From: Vicia villosa
Taxonomy: Eukaryota; Streptophyta; Magnoliopsida; Fabales; Fabaceae
Direction of reading: 5' to 3'
Length of the DNA stretch: 64,000 bases
Assembly (NCBI RefSeq): GCF_029867415.1
Contig: NW_026705210.1
Span: forward strand, 310,001 to 374,000
The position numbers and the translations under genes are program-made. Under the pieces are notes generated by a model, which had not been told where the DNA came from, ran no database searches, and saw only the letters and a list, made by a program, of their open reading frames with translations. Below are positions 10,708 through 20,597 of the stretch, piece after piece (position 1 is the stretch's first letter; each line of letters begins with the position of its first letter).

Positions 10708-11676
10708 TGAAATTATGGTATAGCAGATCGAGATGTCTTGTACAATGTCGAGATATCCGATCTGTTAAGAAACATTGGCAAGATATAAATAGTTTTGCGC
10801 AGTAATGAAAAGTAAAGAACACAATCAATTGTGGACCCAATTCGGTGACAAACACACCTACTCTGGGGGCTACCAAGCCAGGAAAAAGATTCCACTATCA
10901 GTAGTACTGTTTTATGTAAACAACCTCCGGTTTACCTAGTAACTACCCAATGAAGCCTTTATCTCAGAAACCCATCCAAGACAAGAGAACCTCCGCTCAC
11001 TCCCTAGTGATACCTAACTGCTACAACCCAGTAACAACTATTTAAATGACAACCAAATGACACACTTTACAAGACAATACCTAGTCAAGACTCTTGAATA
11101 AGAACAAATAACTTGGATTTACTTCAAAGCTTCCTCCAAGAATAATACACCTTTTGCCTACAGGCTTTAAGGTGAACAATATATCTCTTGCTTCATAGCT
11201 TTGAGAAAGACATGGTGACCTTCCCACAACCCGGGAGGTTCACCCTTCCAAACCCTAGGATTCTACATCTTCAATCCTTATCGACCTAGGTTACAAATCC
11301 TTATATTTATAAGTAAAACTTAACCTATACCCAATTGGACTTGGGCTTCTAATCGCATCACATTTGATATTACAAATAAGCAGTAACTTCTGCTACAAAC
11401 AAGACCTTCAATCTTTAGCTTCCTAAAATGTCTCCATATTTAGAAACTATATATTATTCGAATATTCTGATTAATTATTTGTTGTATATTTTTTATTCTT
11501 CATACCTGTTAAATAAATCACGCCTCATATGATTTGCACAATATTCAGGAATATTCTGCACTCTTCTATAGTAGTTAAATCATAACAGATTTAACTAAAA
11601 CTCTTCTTTTCAGCTCAGGCAAGATGTTGTGACATCCCATGTGACATGTTATTCCAGATGTTGAAATACTTCAACA
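10708..11676 (-). repeat. 5' LTR of the LARD-like copia derivative
   Basis: The 969-bp LTR starts (minus strand) at 11676 with TGTTGAAGTATTTCAACA, itself a hyphenated palindrome, and ends CA at 10708 just before the PBS. The flank 11677-11681 (TAACA) would be one target duplication; the other end is not found. A TATA box is at 11304-11311. Confidence 0.78.
11304..11311 (-). promoter_or_regulatory. TATA box in copia LTR
   Basis: TATAAATA on the minus strand, about 370 bp from the LTR start. Confidence 0.5.
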
Positions 11677-13118
11677 TAACATGTTCTAGCATTTGAGTGG
11701 GACTTCTTCTATATTATAGTTTTACATTATTGCTGCTATTATTTGTTTTAATAAAAATTAAGCCAATCCTAAACAGAGAACTTACAGAATTACTAGTCAA
11801 ACTTATATTTTGCCAGTCCCCGACAACGACGCTAAAAACTTAATCAAAAAATTAGCAAGTGTACTATTTTCACCAATGTAATAATAATAGGGTTTACCCC
11901 CAAAATCGATCTCGAGGACTGCGTAGGAAATATAAGTTCTTTTAATGATTCAATTGAACAATATAACATGGGAGTTTGGTGATTGTTTAGAAATAATGAT
12001 AAGTAAGAATGAATTAAAGCAACAGAGTAAAATTGTCTTTTAAACGATATGAGAAAGCACGCTAGGGCAAGGTGTATGAATTGCCTTGCAACAACCTTTA
12101 TTCCTTATTTACGAAACATTAGTTAGAGTGAACTATTACCGAATCTCAAAAATAATTTTTCCTAATTCCTTAGCAGAAAACCTTTGATATTCATCTTGTA
12201 TCCTAATTCCTTAGCCATTCAAGATGATATCAAGTAATATGTAATTTAAGTAGAATGTTACGGTTACTACGGTGAATCCTCCCTCATTCCTAAGCAATAT
12301 CTACCGTAATATTATTGTGCAAACAGCGATGAGGTGGTTTGTCTGACCTAAACCCCAATCGTAAATCAAAATCTATTTGTCCGATAGAAAAAGCATTAAG
12401 CACTTTGCACAATCAAATAGGTTCACACAAACAATGATATCATAAAATAAGGGAAATTTGGTTCATTACAATTGCAATTCGGGGACACCCCCTAGCATTG
12501 GGGGTTAGCCGCTCATAATATTCAAGAAAATACAAAAAGAAGATTAGACATTACAAGAAAAAAGGATTGTTTCGATCTTCAATCGCGATTGCTCTTGAAA
12601 AATTCCGTTCTGCGAAACCCTTGAGAGCCCTATTCCTTCTTCTGTAATTTTTCGTACCATCAAAGATGCCCCAAATGCTTTCATAAACTAGGTCTAAATA
12701 GTGTTAGGTCATTCCTCAACGATGCAAGATGTCCAAAATACCCTTAATGAACCAGAATATTAAAAAACTCAAAAAGCGAAAATTCATAGCGCATTTGCTG
12801 ACACAGCCGTGTCGCACGACACGTTCACCCGTGTCAGCTTCTGCCCCTTGTACGCTTGCTGCCATTTTTCCATCTTCCACCTTTGTACTAATTCTTTGGA
12901 GCTTTTCACTTGCATCTGAAATCACAAACAACTACCAAACCAAGATATCAAAAGCATCTAATTGACATATAATTCAAATTAAAATCATACAAAGATAAAC
13001 TTGCAAAAGATGAAATAACTTAAACGAAATGATGAAAAGACAAACTAAAGTGTTACCAAGTTGACGAATTTTTAACGAATAATTGATGGAAACTAAATAG
13101 AATTAGTGACTGATCACA
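11677..13118 (-). mobile_element. Athila-like gypsy LTR with adjacent PBS and leader fragment
   Basis: The minus strand at 11834-11817 reads TAGCGTCGTTGTCGGGGA, a degenerate form of the TGGCGCCGTTGCCGGGGA primer site seen in Athila-type gypsy elements. To its right (about 11845-13118) is LTR-like sequence that on the minus strand starts TGTGATCAGTCACTA, includes GTGTCGTGCGACACGG, and ends with a segment containing GGGGGTAAACCC. About 140 bp of leader lie left of the PBS before the copia LTR, which suggests that the copia derivative inserted into the Athila leader. No Athila coding sequence is present. Confidence 0.6.
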
Positions 13119-14139
13119 TCTCCAAACTAAATAATGATAAAAAGATATTTGGTGTGTTAAGAGATACATCTCTAAATTTATCCAGGGGCATTTTTGTATT
13201 TTCAAAAGTGCATTTCATATAACAAGAGTGAGATGAGAAATTGCCTAAATTATAATTGTTTGTTCAAGTCTCCTTGCTTTAAATTAGAGCAAATTGGAAG
13301 AAAAGTTATGTGAGCTGAAGAAATAAAGAAAAGTCATATCTATTTATCAATTTCTTAAAAAATATTTTTACTTTTTGAAAGTAAATTTTTTTTATAGTAT
13401 TTAATTGATATGATAGAGGTCTTTAAACTTTTTCAAATTAATTAGAGGTCTTGAGTTCGAATTCAGTCCGTGGTATGTACCAATTTTAAATCTTATGAGA
13501 GCAAATTTTGCTGTGTATAATGATTCTTCTAAGTTCAAGAGTTATTTTTAATCTTTTTCAAATTAAGTAGAGGTTTTGAGTTCGAGAGTCCTAGGTATGC
13601 ATCAATATTAAATCTCTTGAGAGCGAAATTTCCTATATATAGTGATTCTTCAAAGTTCAAGAGTTAGTCTCTAAAATTGCGCGTAAAAAATATTTGATTT
13701 ATAAAAAAATTATTGTACACATATCATTGTCAAATTAAGTGATAGAGTATGTTAGTTTACATTAAAAAAAATAACTTTTTTTAAACATGATTTTTATAAA
13801 ATATTAAAAGTTTTTTAAATTTAATTTTTTATAAATTAAAAAATTAATTTTGTCATTCAATAATATTAAAATAAATTATAAAGATGTTAAAATCACATAA
13901 TTTGAAAAAATACATATATTAAAAAAATAATTTTATAAAAACTTATTGAAAATGATGATATTTAAGGTGAACCTATCATGTAGGTGGTTTATGAATGAAC
14001 CACGTTTATATAGTACCATAAAATATATTTAAAGACTCGAGATGAGATGAGTTGTGGAAAAAATGGAAACAGATAACTTTTCGGAATGGGCTTAGTGACT
14101 TTACTGTACGGTAACTTTCATAACTTTGGTTATCAAATT
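13119..14139. other. AT-rich intergenic DNA with a 120-bp direct repeat
   Basis: No gene is seen. Two imperfect copies, about 13440-13550 and 13565-13665, share GAGTTCGA, TGAGAGC and AGTGATTCTTC / ATGATTCTTC with AGTTCAAGAGTTA, in the same order. The rest is AT-rich with homopolymer runs. Confidence 0.6.
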
Positions 14140-14343
14140 ACTCTCTTCTTATCATCTTATGTCTCTTTTTTCCCAAAGTTCCCCTCCACCTTCTTAATTT
14201 ATTGCACCAGATCATTTTTCACTACGGTATTTTTAATTTGGAAGTTGTAGAAATATGGCATCATAATGGGGAGAGGTTGCCATTATTTCTCATAATGATC
14301 TTTAACTATTCTTACGAATTAACACGATATGTAATTTAAATAT

Positions 14344-14531
14344 GAGAAATGCTAAGAACTCTCTTTTCAACACTCTCTCAAACACTCACTCTCTTATTGG
14401 TTGAAATATGTGTGGGTCCTACCACTTTATGTGGGACCTATTTTCAAAGTGAGGGACCCGCACATGTTTCAACCAATAAGAAAGTGAGTGTTTAAGAGAG
14501 TGTTGAAAAGAGAGTGTTGCTAGCACTCCTC
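14344..14531. mobile_element. MITE, family 1, copy 1 (188 bp, foldback)
   Basis: The element begins GAGAAATGCTAAGAACTCTC and its reverse complement begins GAGGAGTGCTAGCAACACTC. The arms pair over most of its length, including TTATTGGTTGAAA in both. It is flanked by perfect 10-bp direct repeats ATTTAAATAT at 14334-14343 and 14532-14541. Long inverted repeats with a 9-10 bp target duplication point to the Mutator superfamily. The duplicate at 26.2-27.5 kb lacks it. Confidence 0.88.
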
Positions 14532-15145
14532 ATTTAAATATTTTACATGGGTGTATCTGGATTATTTTTCCATTTACTACATATTGGACATTACAATTAG
14601 ATGATGGAAATTTCTTTGTACACTTGTAGTGAAAAAAATTCTGAAAACCTCAAAAATAAAGAGATGTATCTTCGAATATATCTCAAATCAAATTTTAAGG
14701 TTTTTCAGAAATGTATTTCAGAAAACACCTTGTTTACACTTGAACGTTAAATTTAAATATTCAGTGATATTTTCGGAGATGTATTTCTAAAAATATCTGG
14801 TTTATATCACCTTGTTGCATGAACTATTTTTTCTCCTCATTTAACCCCATAACCAAAATTCTCAAAAAAACCCTCATCTATTCTCAATCGATTTTTCGTC
14901 TTCAAACAAAGTTTCAAGTATTTTATCATGTCAAAGAGAGCATAAAAAGATATAATTTAAGGTAAAGTTTCCTCATTTCATCTCTCATTTCCTTGCATTG
15001 AAGCTGACTTTTGGATGAAGAAACTGCGTCTCTTCAAATATGCATTTCTGAAACGCACCTAAATTATTTTGGAAGTGCATATTAGAAACTGTTTGTTACA
15101 GAAACAAAATTCTTAACAGATTTTTTGTTTTTGTCCATTTTAGAT

Positions 15146-15998
15146 ATGGTGCACCCTGACATGTTTCCCAAAGCTGTTTCGGACAAGGTGAATGATGATG
15201 CTAAGCCGGATGAGGTGAAGGACGATGTTAAAACGATTGTTGTCGAGATAGATATTCAACAACAATTTATAAAATGATCAATTTTCAAATGCTCGTCAAC
15301 ATATGCTTGAATGAGTCTGAATGGAAGCTAGCAAACTCGGGTTTGCGTTGTGATTGGAAGGTCCGACAATGGCACTAGTAGAAGGCAAACATTTGTAACA
15401 ATGAGATGCGAGAGAGGCGGAAAATATGTTTAAAAAATTCGGAAGTTAAAACATGATGACACCAGATCGAGAAAATGTGAGTGTTTATTTAAATTGCGCG
15501 GATCATGTAGAGTGGATGATATGTGGCGGTTTAGTGTCATTTCTGGGAAACATAATCATGCATTGGACATCAAGCTATAAAGTCATCCAATTGTAGGTCA
15601 ACTTAAGATGGAGGGGAATGAAATTATTTTGGAAATGTCGATAATCAAAGTTGTGTCGAGAAACATACTTGTAGATTTGAAATAGAAAAGACCACAAAGT
15701 ATTTCAAATATCAAGCAGTTATACAATGAACGTTATAAACGAAACATTGCGAGTAAAGGTCCGAGATCTGAAATGCAACAACTTTTGGAAATTTTAGACG
15801 ATAACCACTATGTTTCAAGGTATACAGTGTGTGATGATAAAGTCAGTGTCTGTGACATTTTTTAGACTCATACAGAAAGTATCAAGTTGTTCAACACAAT
15901 TCCAATTGTCCTTATAAGTGATTCAATGTACAAGACCAACAAGTATAGGCTTCCTCTTCTAGAAATTATTGGTGTCACTTCTACGAAGAAGACATTTT
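15146..15998 (+). pseudogene. MULE transposase fragment with FAR1-type DNA-binding domain
   Basis: Translation from ATG 15146 gives an acidic leader (MVHPDMFPKAV) and then, across several stops and frame changes, a FAR1-like zinc-binding domain: VTMRCERGGKYV, KCECLFKLRGSCRVDDMW and VISGKHNHALD, with the Cys/Cys/His/His pattern kept. Next is the start of a MULE transposase domain (SEMQQLLEILDDNHYVSRY, IPIVLISDSMYKTNKYRLPL, the first catalytic Asp region). It ends near 15998, before the rest of the DDE domain. At least five in-frame stops make it non-functional. The FAR1/MULE family assignment is by recognition of these blocks. Confidence 0.75.
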
Positions 15999-16010
15999 CA
16001 ATTTAGGTTC

Positions 16011-16307
16011 TCCGAGGACACGCCTCTCGTCGAGCTGATTACCATACTCAATTGTCTCCTGCAATATCCAAAAAATCAGAAGGTAGTCAAGTCCGAGTAT
16101 CATTCACCATCACTTGACACTGAAGGAAAGGTATAGTTCACCCAGTTTGCAGTGAAGACGAATGACGATTTAAAGATTATGTGGTGTACTTTCCGCCGAT
16201 ACTCTACTAAGGGTCCGATTGAAGTGGATGCGAAGATTAATAGATCGGGAGAAGATGTTATCAAAATGTTGCAACATCCTCAGTTAATCGTTTATAACAA
16301 CATGTAA
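16011..16307 (+). pseudogene. Second MULE-associated ORF fragment
   Basis: A frame starting SEDTPLVELITILNCLL runs to a TAG at 16134-16136 and resumes as FTQFAVKTNDDLKIMWCTF, then STKGPIEVDAKI, ending at TAA 16305-16307. Removing the one stop gives about 98 continuous codons. The style resembles proteins carried by plant MULEs (the region upstream of MULE transposase or PMD domains), but I cannot name the family with certainty. The junction with the transposase fragment is abrupt, so an internal deletion probably joined the two. Confidence 0.5.
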
Positions 16308-16733
16308 TATAAAATTTCTGTTTCAATATATATATAATTTTGACTATCTGTGTTAAATTTATGTTAAGCTTCTCTGGTTTTTTGATTTTGTTTTCTAAGA
16401 ATCATTCAGTGTTTACTTTGGATATGTACTTTCGAAATCCACTAATAGGTGAATTCGAAAATACATCTCTGAAAGCACCCGTAAAAAATAAAATGTGGTG
16501 CATTCGGATATGCATCTTCGAATTCAAGAGTAAAACTGGAATTATGCCAGCGACCCCTGAAAAGGTTAAGGGATGTACAAAGAAATTACCTTAGGTGATT
16601 CTTCTTGTTTCAACTCAGTCAATAAATCAAGTTTCATATTTATCATATTCATATAATTAATTAGCCCATTTAATAGTCATTTGTACTTTACTATAATGTT
16701 TACATTTATGTCCCGTTAATCTAATTAAATATA

Positions 16734-16921
16734 GGGTTAACAGTAATTCACCCCCGTAATGTTAGCGAATTTCGCTTTTCCCCCCTCCCTACCTTTTGAC
16801 AACGGTTTTTTCAAAAAAATTGTTGCCAAAACCCTCCTTTGGCAACGGTGGGGGGGGGGGGGGGGGGGGAGGGTAAACCGAAACACGCTCATATTACAGG
16901 AGGGTAAACTACTATTAACCC
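16734..16921. mobile_element. MITE, family 2 (188 bp)
   Basis: Ends are GGGTTAACAGTAATTCACCC and, reverse-complemented, GGGTTAATAGTAGTTTACCC. Perfect 9-bp direct repeats TTAAATATA flank it (16725-16733 and 16922-16930). Inside are inverted TTGCCAA/TTGGCAA segments and a run of 20 G at 16850-16869. Copy 2 of the region lacks it. Confidence 0.87.
16850..16869 (+). repeat. G20 homopolymer
   Basis: Twenty consecutive G followed by AGGG, within the family 2 MITE. The length is likely unstable and prone to sequencing error. Confidence 0.8.
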
Positions 16922-16931
16922 TTAAATATAT

Positions 16932-17120
16932 GAGGAGTGCTAGCAACACTCTCTTTTGAACACTCTTTCAAACACTCACTTTCTTATTGGTTGAAACATG
17001 TGTGGGCCCCTCATTTTGAAAATAGGTTCCACATAAAGTAGTAGGACCCACACATGTTTCAACCAATAAAAAATGAGTGTTTGAGAGAGTGTTGAAAAGA
17101 GAGTGTTGCTAGTATTTCTC
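16932..17120. mobile_element. MITE, family 1, copy 2 (189 bp), inserted in the target duplication of the family 2 MITE
   Basis: It starts GAGGAGTGCTAGCAACACTC and ends AGTATTTCTC, in reversed orientation relative to the copy at 14344. Perfect 10-bp direct repeats TTAAATATAT flank it (16922-16931 and 17121-17130). The left copy overlaps the right target duplication of the adjacent family 2 MITE, which shows insertion order. Confidence 0.88.
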
Positions 17121-17344
17121 TTAAATATATACTTAAATTCATAATTGTCATTTTTGTTTGATGAATGTGAGGTTAGTAGTCATTATTAATAATTAATAAT
17201 GATTAAATAATTAATTAGTTATGGTAATTTTCGTTTATAATTAGTAGTTTTAATACAAAATCTTAAACAATTTTTTTTCTAATTTTAACAAGCAATACAA
17301 AATTTGTCACATTTTTCCTAATTATTAAAAAATAGTTTTTTCTA

Positions 17345-17915
17345 AACTTTGTTTGTCCCTGGTACAAGCACCAAACTCATCACATGATTAGTAACAAATT
17401 GATACCTGTATAACGGCGAGTCTGTTATAGGGCGTGTCAAAATGGGGCAACGATGCCAAGAAGGCCTGTAAGTTGGAGAATGCTTCCTCGCACTCGCTCG
17501 TCCATTTATTTCTCCTTTTTCTTTAAGGTGACAAAGAAATGGAAAGCCTTGTCATCTGCACAAGAAAGAAAATGATCTAGGATGGTTAGGCGTCTTGTTA
17601 GTTGTTGAACCTCTTTAACATTAGATGAACATTTCATGTTGATGATGGTTTAGCCATTGTTTGGGTTCGCCTCTATCCCCCTCTTGGTTAGCATAAAACC
17701 TAGAATCTTGCCCACCTATACTATAAAGGAGCACTTGGTGGGATTTAAGCGCATGTTATACCATTTGACTGATTCTAGGATATCCTCTAGACCTACGATG
17801 TGGTTTTTCGTTTCTGGTGTCTTAACGATCATATCTTCAATGTAGACCTAAAAGTTGAACCCTATCTACTTCGAGAATACCACATCCATGAGCCTTTGAT
17901 ATGTGGTGTTTACTG
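17345..17915 (-). pseudogene. Ty3/gypsy reverse transcriptase fragment (Tat/Retand-like)
   Basis: The minus strand translates, with stops, to recognisable gypsy RT blocks: YIEDMIVKTPE at the active site (YVDD changed to YIED), LEDILESVKWYNMRLNPTKC, LGFMLTKRGIEANP, MKCSSNVKEVQQLTRRL and FLSCADDKAFHFF. The wording matches the RT thumb/connection of Tat-lineage elements other than Ogre. Neither the start of RT nor the full RNase H is present. No LTRs were found around it. Confidence 0.8.
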
Positions 17916-18631
17916 GTGTTTTTAGTAAATCAAATCACAAGTTTTAGTTTACTTATTGGATCAAACTCGAAAATATTTTATGGACATCTTGTGCAAAATA
18001 GTTTGAAGAAAAGATGTTTGTGTGTGAATATTGATGTTTGAATATATATTATTTGAATAGAAATTTCAATAAGAACAATATAAGATTGTTCGACAGAACA
18101 AAATGAGCAAAGATTACAAGTTACAAATAAAAGTAAAATGAATTGAATGCTTTGACCAAAGAATTACAAAAGGGACAAATATTCATACATGTTTAATTGC
18201 TAATTTGTTTCTCTCTATGACTTGGATACTTTGAGTTCTATAGAGATTAACGATAAAATTTGTGACCCCTATTTACTTGATTGAATTCGTCTTATATACT
18301 ATTAAAATGTTAACCTTCGATAACGATTATCTTCTCAAATATTGACATGTATTCCTTTACATGGGCTTCTACCTTCTAATCTACTAATTTTCAAAACTAA
18401 AAACAAAAAATTAAACCTTTAAAACCTACTTTAATTTTTTTTAATTTTTAAAACACAAATAGTTTTCAAAGATAATTTTGTAAAATTAGATTACCAAATA
18501 AGTTTTATTATTTTTAAAAATTAAAAATTAAAAAACAATTTTATAAAATCAAATCAAACAGACCATAAATAATCATACTACAACGAATTTAACAAATTAA
18601 TGTATTCTCCATTACAATACATTTACATTAA
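17916..18631. other. AT-rich DNA without recognised features
   Basis: I see no gene, terminal repeat or RNA here. It is AT-rich with A/T runs around 18420-18560. Confidence 0.5.
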
Positions 18632-18995
18632 GGTTCGTTCCTAAGTCCCTATCGTTTTACCTTTATTTTAGATGTATTTATAGAACACATCAATGAGCTA
18701 GCACTGAGATGCATACTTTTTGTAGATGATATAGTTCTCCTACTTAGAAAGTCCAAGAAAGATTTAAATGAGAAGTTAGAGATTTGAGGATGAATTTTAA
18801 AAACACACGATTTTTGCTTAAGGAGAAGTAAGACGTAATATATGAAATGCAAGTTCAAAAAAAGAAGAAACATTTCTATCATAGAGGTGAAAGTTGGAGA
18901 CCATATCATATCTCAAGTGACACAACTTAAATATCTTGGGTTCGCAATTTAAATTGATTGAAAAAAAATAGAGGGATGTAAATCATCAATTTCAC
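18632..18995 (+). pseudogene. LINE reverse transcriptase fragment
   Basis: The frame reads GSFLSPYRFTFILDVFIEHI, then ALRCILFVDDIVLL (the FADD box as FVDD), KKDLNEKLEI, stops, then KCKFKKRRNISIIEVKVGDH and QVTQLKYLGF. These are RT blocks of a plant non-LTR retrotransposon, probably RTE-like. Several stops and the lack of endonuclease or 3' tail make it a fossil. Confidence 0.75.
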
Positions 18996-19900
18996 TCCAC
19001 ACCTATGAAAAATCAAAAATGTTTTTGTTGTGGCCAGAGATACATCTCATGACGTAAACAAAATCACATTAAAAAAGACGTTGCAAATGAAACACCCTTA
19101 TTTTATCTAAGAATATGTTTAGAGATGCATCTGCGAAAAAATCTAGAGATGCATTTTCATAAATTGATGCATGTAATCCACTGCCAGAGATATGGAAGCC
19201 ATAAAAATGGAGAAAAAAATATATAAATAACTAGGTTTTAAAAAAACATGTTTTTCTGAAAATTTACCTAGATAACCGGGTTTAGGGATGCCCTACACAT
19301 AATAGCCACCCCCATAGCGCCATAGTTCAAATTTTTTAGTATGCGCCACCCTAGATGGCGCCTTAGTGCAAGCCCAATTAGGACTGCCATGTGAGGTGGC
19401 GCCAATGTGTATATAAGGGTTTTTATTTGTTTTTAATTTTATTTAAATAATAATAAATATTTAATAATTAGTAAAAAATTCAAAAATATATATTACTCAT
19501 TAATAATAAAACATGATTATAAATGTAAAGAATAGAATACAAATATTTTAAAGATCATCACCATAACGGCCCTCGGTTCCGCACCTAGGCGCTCTCCGAA
19601 CATGTTGACCTATAGCCCTTTGAGGTTCTTGTTGTGTTTGGGTAGATGACCCTTGTATTAGCCCCTAAATGCGCTCGTTGTCCATGTATTCCGTTAAGTC
19701 ACTAAATTATCTCGGTTACCTGCTGTCAAATAGTCGGTTGTCCATGCCATCAAAGTTTTGTCGTGGTGGAGGGGGTGATGGGAAAACGATTTTTGGTTGG
19801 CAGCACTCGGCACTTGAATTGGCTTGATAAAAAGACATTGTTGCTTTGTTGCAGCCATATGTTTGTTGTTAGGTGCTACAGCAATATGAAATTTGCAAAA
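18996..19900. other. Non-coding DNA with GGCGCC-rich segment and MULE-like motifs
   Basis: AT-rich DNA with repeated AGAGATGCAT / AGAGATACATCT segments at 19030-19160, like those around the MULE region, and a GC-rich patch at 19300-19410 with several GGCGCC or GCGCCA motifs. The part from about 19560 belongs on the minus strand to the region downstream of the PMD gene fragment; no convincing frame is seen there. Confidence 0.45.
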
Positions 19901-20133
19901 TTATTGGGTCGCTTGGGTTGTATTCCTCAGGTTCGCCCAAGTCGGGGCTAAGTTGAGATGTGGAGGGGCCCGTCTCTGGACGTTAGGTGTATTGGCATTG
20001 TTGTTGATGTGGAGTTTTATAATTTTCTTGGTAATGATATTGGTCTTAGTGTTGGTGTTGGTATTGATGCTGGTGTTAGTGTTATTCTTGGTACTGGGTT
20101 TGGTGTTGGTGTTGGTGTTGTTGTTATTGTTGG
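19901..20133 (-). pseudogene. PMD gene fragment, C-terminal part (left of copia insertion)
   Basis: The minus strand continues the reading frame of 25030-25357 across the copia insertion. It encodes an Asn/Thr-rich low-complexity tail (from GTTGTTGTTATTG and GGTGTTGGT repeats on the plus strand), then RRAPPHLNLAPTWANL and a stop at 19901-19903. Taking out the copia element and one copy of GTTGG makes the Gln/Asn-rich sequence continuous. Confidence 0.6.
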
Positions 20134-20580
20134 TGTGAGATATTGGATCGAACTCTAGTATGGTCGAAGGGTAGCTTCTTGATTCGACAGGATTAAGCAT
20201 GAAGTCGAAGGTTGTTCACATGCTTGTGTCGAAGATGCTAGGGTTGTTAGCATGTTAAATTAGGTTTTAGTGTTTAAACCCTAATTTGTTAAGTTAGCTT
20301 ATTTATTAAGTTGGCTTGTGTAATGGGCCTTGTGGAAAAAGCCCATTAATTAGTATGTTAGGTTTTATTATAAATAGCATACTAGTCTCTCATTATTGTA
20401 CAAAACAAACCCTGATTTAGGGTGAGAGAGGTTATTTGTTATTCTTGTAAACTTGTAATCTTGTTTTCTAAGAGAAAGTAAAAGAATAGCAGTTATAACC
20501 AAATTCTTGTGTTCTTCTTTTTATTTGTTCTTTATTCTTCCCTTGCATTATACTTTGTTCTTGGCATTGAATTCACAACA
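20134..20580 (+). repeat. 5' LTR of Tork-like copia
   Basis: 447 bp, TG...CA ends, TATA box at 20369-20376, and a TTTAGTGTTTAAACCCTAA segment in U3. Matches 24585-25029. Confidence 0.94.
20369..20376 (+). promoter_or_regulatory. TATA box in Tork-like 5' LTR
   Basis: TATAAATA in TTTTATTATAAATAGCATAC; the same box is at 24820-24827 in the 3' LTR. Confidence 0.65.
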
Positions 20581-20583
20581 AAT

Positions 20584-20597
20584 TGGTGCGATGAGCG
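20584..20597 (+). promoter_or_regulatory. Probable PBS of Tork-like copia
   Basis: TGGTGCGATGAGCG starts 3 nt after the LTR and begins with TGG, as needed to pair with a tRNA CCA end. It is not the usual TGGTATCAGAGC. The first in-frame ATG (20591) lies inside it. Confidence 0.45.

Larger units (their letters stand above)
6856..11676 (-). mobile_element. Coding-poor (LARD-like) copia derivative with 5' LTR and PBS; 3' LTR missing
   Basis: On the minus strand there is an LTR (11676 down to 10708), then a primer-binding site starting TGGTATCAGAGC, then about 3.8 kb of internal DNA. I recognise no gag, protease, integrase, RT or RNase H in either strand of that DNA. A purine tract (AAAAAGGGGGAGAAAGG on the minus strand, about 6886-6902) resembles a copia polypurine tract, but the LTR expected beside it is replaced by the gypsy-type LTR end at 6855. 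A PBS and LTR with a long non-coding interior fits a large retrotransposon derivative. Short open frames inside (for example 9054-9329 and 7790-8047, minus) have no recognised match. Confidence 0.5.
14140..17285 (+). mobile_element. Decayed Mutator-like (MULE) region, copy 1
   Basis: The edges match 26215-27505 closely: the left 200 bp share ATTTATTG(C/T)ACCAGATCATTTT(T/C)CACT and TTGTAGAAA, and the right part shares GCCCATTT/GCTCATTT, ATTTATGTCCC and TTTATAATTAGTA. Between them copy 1 carries MULE transposase fragments (15146-16307) and three MITEs that copy 2 lacks. Outer boundaries are where the similarity fades, not proven terminal inverted repeats. Confidence 0.6.

Noticed and set aside
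10442..10895. 144-codon minus-strand frame across the PBS of the LARD-like element
   Set aside because: It spans LTR, PBS and leader, so it is unlikely to be a gene, and no gag motif is seen.
13440..13665. GAGTTCGA-type direct repeat as a SINE promoter (box B)
   Set aside because: There is no matching box A at the right spacing and no 3' tail, so a SINE cannot be supported.
20000..20133. Plus-strand Val/Leu/Gly-rich frames resembling a membrane protein
   Set aside because: They are translations of the GGTGTTGGT repeat; the minus-strand frame continues a recognisable PMD gene.
19901..20200. Asn/Thr-rich open frame on the minus strand as a stand-alone gene
   Set aside because: It crosses the copia LTR boundary; the part left of 20133 is the tail of the split PMD fragment and the rest is LTR.
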